From Actinomycetota bacterium (GTDB taxonomy: Bacteria > Actinomycetota > Actinomycetes > Nanopelagicales > Nanopelagicaceae), in contig WLCU01000021.1 of the NCBI GenBank assembly GCA_009705165.1, positions 1 through 10,872 on the forward strand: a DNA stretch of 10,872 nucleotides. The letters are read 5' to 3'. How positions within the stretch are numbered: the first letter of the stretch is position 1; the number at the start of each line of letters is the position of its first letter. Made by a program: the position numbers and the translations under genes. This document shows positions 8,356 through 10,872 of the stretch, one piece after another. The notes under the pieces are model-generated. The model searched no databases. It saw only the letters and a list, made by a program, of their open reading frames with translations, and was not told where the DNA came from.

Positions 8356-9317
8356 TTGAACAGGGATCCGTTCGGATAATGGACCCAACGTTTTTGAGTC
8401 TTCAAGATTACGAGCGTGCAGAGCAAAGTGATTACTAGCAGCACCCATGCCAATGCAGATGCATAACCCATTTCATAGGCTCTAAATGCGCTGTAATAGA
8501 TATGAGTGGCATAGAAATACATGGAATGCGAATAATCATTAACTTGACCCGAAGCAACATAGGCCTGGGTAAAGTATTGGAAGCTACCAATAACGCCAGT
8601 TACTGTTGAAAAGAAGATCACTGGTGTCATTAAAGGAAGTGTGATGTAGCGAAACGATTGCCACGCACTAGCACCTTCAAGGGAAGCCGCTTCATACAAT
8701 GAAGTTGGAACATCGAGTAAGCCTGCCAAGAAAATAATCATGGTGTCACCGATGCCCCAAAGCCCGAGCAGGATTAATCCCCACTTAGACCACTTAGGAT
8801 CAAGGAACCAAAATGGCGGCTCCTTGATTCCAATGGCTTCGAGCATACGGTTGATTGGACCATATGCCGGATTAAAAATGTAAGTAAAAGCCATAGTTGC
8901 AGCAACAGCTGGGACCATGGAAGGTAAAAAGAAGATCGTGCGGTAAATATTGCGTCCGCGCTTTGGCTTAGTTAAAACCCACGCAGTAAACATTGCAAAA
9001 GCGATACGCAAAGGGATGCTAATTACCGAGATCCAGATTGTGTTTTTTAGCGCTTGCCAAAAATCATCATCTTCGAAAAACATTCGGTGGAAGTTATCTA
9101 AACCAATCCACTGAGGGGATTCAATCAAATTGAATTTCGTAAATGATTGATAAAAACTTGAAACCATTGGGTATGCAGTGAAAAAAACAATTCCGAATAA
9201 CCAAGGTGACATGCACAAGAAGATAAATAGCCGAGGCACCTTTAATTTCTTGCGTGGAGGAGCAACCTCCCCCTTCTTTTTGAAGGGGGAGGTTGCTATT
9301 ACCCTCGCTTGTGACAT
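8352..9317 (-). CDS. Carbohydrate ABC transporter permease, MalF type
   Basis: This 321-residue inner-membrane permease belongs to a CUT1-type sugar importer. A lysine/arginine-rich cytoplasmic N-terminus (residues 1-29) precedes the first membrane segment (30-54, LFIFLCMSPWLFGIVFF). The EAA loop is at about 208-230 (YEAASLEGASAWQSFRY, then ITLPLM). The gene follows the binding-protein stop by 11 bp and shares a 4-bp ATGA overlap with the MalG-type gene. The start is uncertain: no clear ribosome site precedes ATG at 9317 (the upstream bases are AAGTAACAACTCC), and codons 7-19 lie in a perfect 16-bp hairpin. A GTG at residue 27 (LKVPRL) is an alternative start downstream of the hairpin and would leave the membrane domain intact. 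Function is secure from the EAA loop, topology and neighbours; the first 26 residues are less so. Confidence 0.9.
   Translation of the reverse strand: MSQARVIATSPFKKKGEVAPPRKKLKVPRLFIFLCMSPWLFGIVFFTAYPMVSSFYQSFTKFNLIESPQWIGLDNFHRMFFEDDDFWQALKNTIWISVISIPLRIAFAMFTAWVLTKPKRGRNIYRTIFFLPSMVPAVAATMAFTYIFNPAYGPINRMLEAIGIKEPPFWFLDPKWSKWGLILLGLWGIGDTMIIFLAGLLDVPTSLYEAASLEGASAWQSFRYITLPLMTPVIFFSTVTGVIGSFQYFTQAYVASGQVNDYSHSMYFYATHIYYSAFRAYEMGYASALAWVLLVITLLCTLVILKTQKRWVHYPNGSLFK
9261..9297 (-). promoter_or_regulatory. Perfect 16-bp hairpin between the binding-protein stop and the permease body
   Basis: On the + strand the arms are 9261-9276 (AGCAACCTCCCCCTTC) and 9282-9297, an exact reverse complement, with a TTTTT loop. 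In the operon mRNA the loop is AAAAA and the stem is rich in G-C pairs. It begins about 31 nt after the binding-protein stop codon and 20 nt after the permease ATG, so it encodes permease residues 7-19. No U-run follows, so it is not a standard intrinsic terminator. By analogy with the malE-malF intergenic elements of enterobacteria, it may protect the upstream mRNA from 3' exonucleases and lower permease translation, giving more binding protein than permease. That role is inference; the structure is seen directly. Confidence 0.8.
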
Positions 9318-9328
9318 GGAGTTGTTAC

Positions 9329-10690
9329 TTAGTTATTTCTTGCAATGATTTGATTGACCTTATCGGCCAAATCAGACAATGCACTCTTGATATTTGGTGT
9401 ATCGCCAGCCTGCCACGATGCCATTAAGTTCTGAAGAAGAGCCTCTTCAAGGTGCTCTCCAGTGTTCTTAACTGTGTGATACGCAGACTTTGGATTGTTC
9501 ATAACATCATAAACAGGTGCATACCAAGCTGGTTGATTAGCTGGTCGTGCTGCCTTTGAAAGCAATGATGATGGTGATCCATTTGCAGCATCCCAAGCAG
9601 CAGCCATCTTTGTATCGGTTGCAAGTGCCTTCATGACAATCCATGCATCCTTTACATTCTTTGAGCCTTTTGAGATACCCATCTGTCCCTGGCCAACGAC
9701 GCCAGAGCCATATGCAGCAATGTTTTCTGGAGATACTGGGAACCCAGCAATACCAAAGTTGACCTTAGATGTGCACTTATCTGCAAGTGCCCAGTCATCG
9801 CCGGTGCAATACATTGGTGCCATCCAGTTTGCATCCCACTTCATAGCAACGCGGCCAGTCATAAAGTCATGATCTGTTCCCCATTCGCCACCACGAGCTG
9901 CAACAAATTTAGTTAGAGCTTTTGAGCCCTTATCAAAGTTTCCGCCGCCATAAACCTTTGCGATGAAATCTTTCTGCCAGTTAAATGCTTTTGCCCACTT
10001 AGCATCTGATGCAAATGCTGCAGAACGATCTCCCGCATACCACTTTGCACCAAACATTTGACCGAGCCACATTGAATCCATGTCAAAGCCGTAGTAACCA
10101 GCCCATGGAACGAAACCTGCGGTCTTAATGCTGCCATCTGAGTTAAATGTTGTGAGCTTTTGTGAATATGCAAGAAGTTCAGTTGTTGTCTTAGGTGGAG
10201 CGTTATATCCAGCCTTAGCTAAGAGATCTTTATTCCAATAGAAAGCAAAGATCTCAGAGTAGAGAGGCAATGCACAACGATTGTTATTTGAGATAGAAGA
10301 AGCGATAGCTGCGGCATTAAATGTTGCCTTCATATCGATTCCGTTTTTGCCCGCAATTAAAGTGTTTAGCTTTTGCCAAGCACCTGTACCGCAGAACCAA
10401 CCAAGATTTCCATTTCCATTTGAAACTGAAATATCTGGACCGTTACCTGCGTTGATTGCAGCCAGAGATTTAGCCATATCGATGTTGCCGACTGACTTAA
10501 TTGTTAGGCCGGGGTTGTCAGCTTCAATGCGCTTAATTGCCGCATTCCACATATCTAGATTTCCGCCTTGATAAGGCGACCAAACAGTCACTGTTCGTGG
10601 AGCAGCTTGAGCTGCACCTGTTGCGGCAACCATGCTGGCCGCGACGAGAGCAGTTGCTGCAAATGATGCGAACAAGCGTTTCTTCATCAT
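9329..10690 (-). CDS. Extracellular sugar-binding protein of the ABC importer
   Basis: This family-1 (CUT1) solute-binding protein, 453 residues from the chosen start, captures the sugar outside the membrane and delivers it to the two permeases. ATG at 10690 (or the next codon, 10687) is chosen because an AGGAG ribosome site lies 5 nt upstream and it begins a typical signal peptide: MMKKRLF, a hydrophobic stretch to about residue 25, then AQA with predicted cleavage after A29. A GTG at 10705 would place the ribosome site inside the gene. The mature part starts APRTVTVWSPYQGG and is rich in aromatic residues, as expected for sugar binding. There is no lipobox cysteine, which is unusual for a monoderm bacterium, where these proteins are normally lipoproteins. 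It is the first gene of the operon, and a strong hairpin follows its stop codon by about 31 nt. The ligand is inferred from the enzymes (GlcNAc glycoside), not seen. Confidence 0.93.
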   Translation of the reverse strand: MMKKRLFASFAATALVAASMVAATGAAQAAPRTVTVWSPYQGGNLDMWNAAIKRIEADNPGLTIKSVGNIDMAKSLAAINAGNGPDISVSNGNGNLGWFCGTGAWQKLNTLIAGKNGIDMKATFNAAAIASSISNNNRCALPLYSEIFAFYWNKDLLAKAGYNAPPKTTTELLAYSQKLTTFNSDGSIKTAGFVPWAGYYGFDMDSMWLGQMFGAKWYAGDRSAAFASDAKWAKAFNWQKDFIAKVYGGGNFDKGSKALTKFVAARGGEWGTDHDFMTGRVAMKWDANWMAPMYCTGDDWALADKCTSKVNFGIAGFPVSPENIAAYGSGVVGQGQMGISKGSKNVKDAWIVMKALATDTKMAAAWDAANGSPSSLLSKAARPANQPAWYAPVYDVMNNPKSAYHTVKNTGEHLEEALLQNLMASWQAGDTPNIKSALSDLADKVNQIIARNN

Positions 10691-10700
10691 GCTTTCTCCT
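10691..10700 (-). promoter_or_regulatory. Ribosome binding site deciding the binding-protein start
   Basis: The mRNA-sense sequence AGGAGAAAGC sits directly before ATG at 10690. The AGGAG core (10696-10700) has a 5-nt spacer to this ATG and 8 nt to the next one. It is the best ribosome site in the operon, fitting a highly expressed first gene, and it argues against the in-frame GTG at 10705. Confidence 0.8.
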
Positions 10701-10703
10701 GTC

Positions 10704-10719
10704 ACTTACTTGGGTAAGT
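10704..10719 (-). promoter_or_regulatory. Small leader hairpin just upstream of the ribosome site
   Basis: ACTTAC (10704-10709) and GTAAGT (10714-10719) are perfect 6-bp inverted arms around a 4-nt loop. In the operon mRNA the stem ends 3 nt before the AGGAG core, so it could tune ribosome access or protect the 5' end. A stem this short could be chance; function is speculative. Confidence 0.4.
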
Positions 10720-10738
10720 CCACAAATAGCCCACGCCG

Positions 10739-10779
10739 TTGTGTTAGGAAACCTACCGCTTTGTGTTAGGTTACCTTAC
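10739..10779. repeat. Two operator-like direct repeats spaced 22 bp apart
   Basis: Repeat 1 (10739-10757, TTGTGTTAGGAAACCTACC) and repeat 2 (10761-10779, TTGTGTTAGGTTACCTTAC) share TTGTGTTAGG, then two differing bases, then ACCT. Each has internal dyad symmetry; in repeat 2, GTTAGGTTACCTTAC (10765-10779) is palindromic at 12 of 15 positions. The 22-bp period places both on the same DNA face. Repeat 2 covers the predicted -10 box of the operon promoter and repeat 1 lies just downstream of the start site. They are candidate operators for the ROK regulator encoded in the operon (inference). Confidence 0.6.
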
Positions 10780-10800
10780 AGATTAATCCGAGCAGGTCAA
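10773..10800 (-). promoter_or_regulatory. Predicted promoter of the eight-gene operon
   Basis: Reading toward the operon, TTGACC (10800-10795) serves as a -35 box and TAAGGT (10778-10773) as a -10 box, with a 16-bp spacer. Both fit the housekeeping actinobacterial pattern (TTGACn / TAnnnT). Transcription would begin near 10766, giving a leader of about 75 nt before ATG at 10690. The -10 box lies inside one of the two operator-like repeats, a typical repressor geometry. It was predicted by eye and no start site is mapped. Confidence 0.6.
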
Positions 10801-10819
10801 GGGGTTATGCGGGGGAATT

Positions 10820-10872
10820 ATGAAAAAGCCTGTCGTGGCGGTTATAGCCGTTAGCACAATCGCCCTTTTCAC
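10820..10872 (+). CDS. Divergent gene, N-terminus only; signal-peptide-like start
   Basis: ATG at 10820 opens a frame running off the window end: MKKPVVAVIAVSTIALF. Two lysines followed by an unbroken hydrophobic stretch look like a Sec signal peptide or N-terminal membrane anchor. A purine-rich GGGGGAA (10811-10817) lies 4 nt before the ATG when counted from the G-run and could serve as ribosome site. The gene is transcribed away from the sugar operon and shares its regulatory region, so it may be co-regulated and encode an exported protein, but only 17 codons are visible and the product cannot be named. Confidence 0.5.
   Translation, partial: MKKPVVAVIAVSTIALF

Noticed and set aside
8356..8448. 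Longer N-terminus of the MalG-type permease
   Set aside because: The extra 31 residues overlap the neighbouring permease completely; ATG at 8355 gives an ATGA junction and the normal family length.
9652..10173. Alternate-frame open stretches inside the binding-protein gene
   Set aside because: They are frame shadows of a well-supported gene with no ribosome sites or family motifs.
10691..10705. GTG at 10705 as the binding-protein start
   Set aside because: It would put the AGGAG ribosome site inside the gene and add residues before a textbook signal peptide.
10765..10779. DtxR/IdeR iron box
   Set aside because: The left half (TTAGGTTA) resembles the iron-regulator consensus, but the right half does not match and the 19-bp architecture is missing; a sugar-operon operator is more likely.
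1..10872. tRNA, rRNA, CRISPR arrays, insertion sequences, phage genes
   Set aside because: None was seen; the window is almost fully covered by protein genes and the only intergenic stretch over 100 bp is the promoter region at 10691-10819.

Overview
The window looks like chromosomal DNA of a low-GC actinobacterium, of the kind seen in streamlined freshwater Nanopelagicales (acI lineage, 'Ca. Planktophila' / 'Ca. Nanopelagicus'). The reasons are: (i) a C4 zinc-ribbon/coiled-coil protein followed directly by an RNase HI-histidine phosphatase fusion, an actinobacterial pairing (compare Rv2229c-Rv2228c of Mycobacterium tuberculosis); (ii) base composition that is clearly AT-leaning for an actinobacterium (an estimate by eye); and (iii) very tight gene packing. 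The genus-level assignment is inference.

Layout. Positions 1-1785 (+ strand) hold the 3' part of the zinc-ribbon gene and the complete RNase H/phosphatase fusion, 3 bp apart. From 10690 down to 1777 (- strand) runs one compact eight-gene operon: sugar-binding protein, two ABC permeases, ROK regulator, GH4 glycosidase, BadF-type N-acetylglucosamine kinase, GH84 beta-N-acetylglucosaminidase and SGNH esterase. Junctions between these genes range from 8 bp overlaps to 11 bp gaps. The last gene converges on the RNase H fusion with overlapping stop regions (1777-1785). At 10691-10819 lies the only real intergenic region, with a promoter, two operator-like repeats 22 bp apart and a small leader hairpin. 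At 10820 a divergent gene with a signal-peptide-like start begins and leaves the window.

How the genes work together (inference from families and context). The ABC system imports an amino-sugar glycoside, probably a small beta-linked GlcNAc-containing oligosaccharide. GH84 and/or GH4, neither with a signal peptide, cleave it in the cytoplasm. The BadF kinase makes GlcNAc-6-phosphate, and the SGNH hydrolase may remove an acyl group. The ROK protein is the probable local repressor acting at the twin operators. No transporter ATPase, NagA deacetylase or NagB deaminase is present, so these must be encoded elsewhere. The most unusual feature is a perfect 16-bp hairpin with a 5-nt loop inside the first codons of the first permease gene, just downstream of the binding-protein stop codon.
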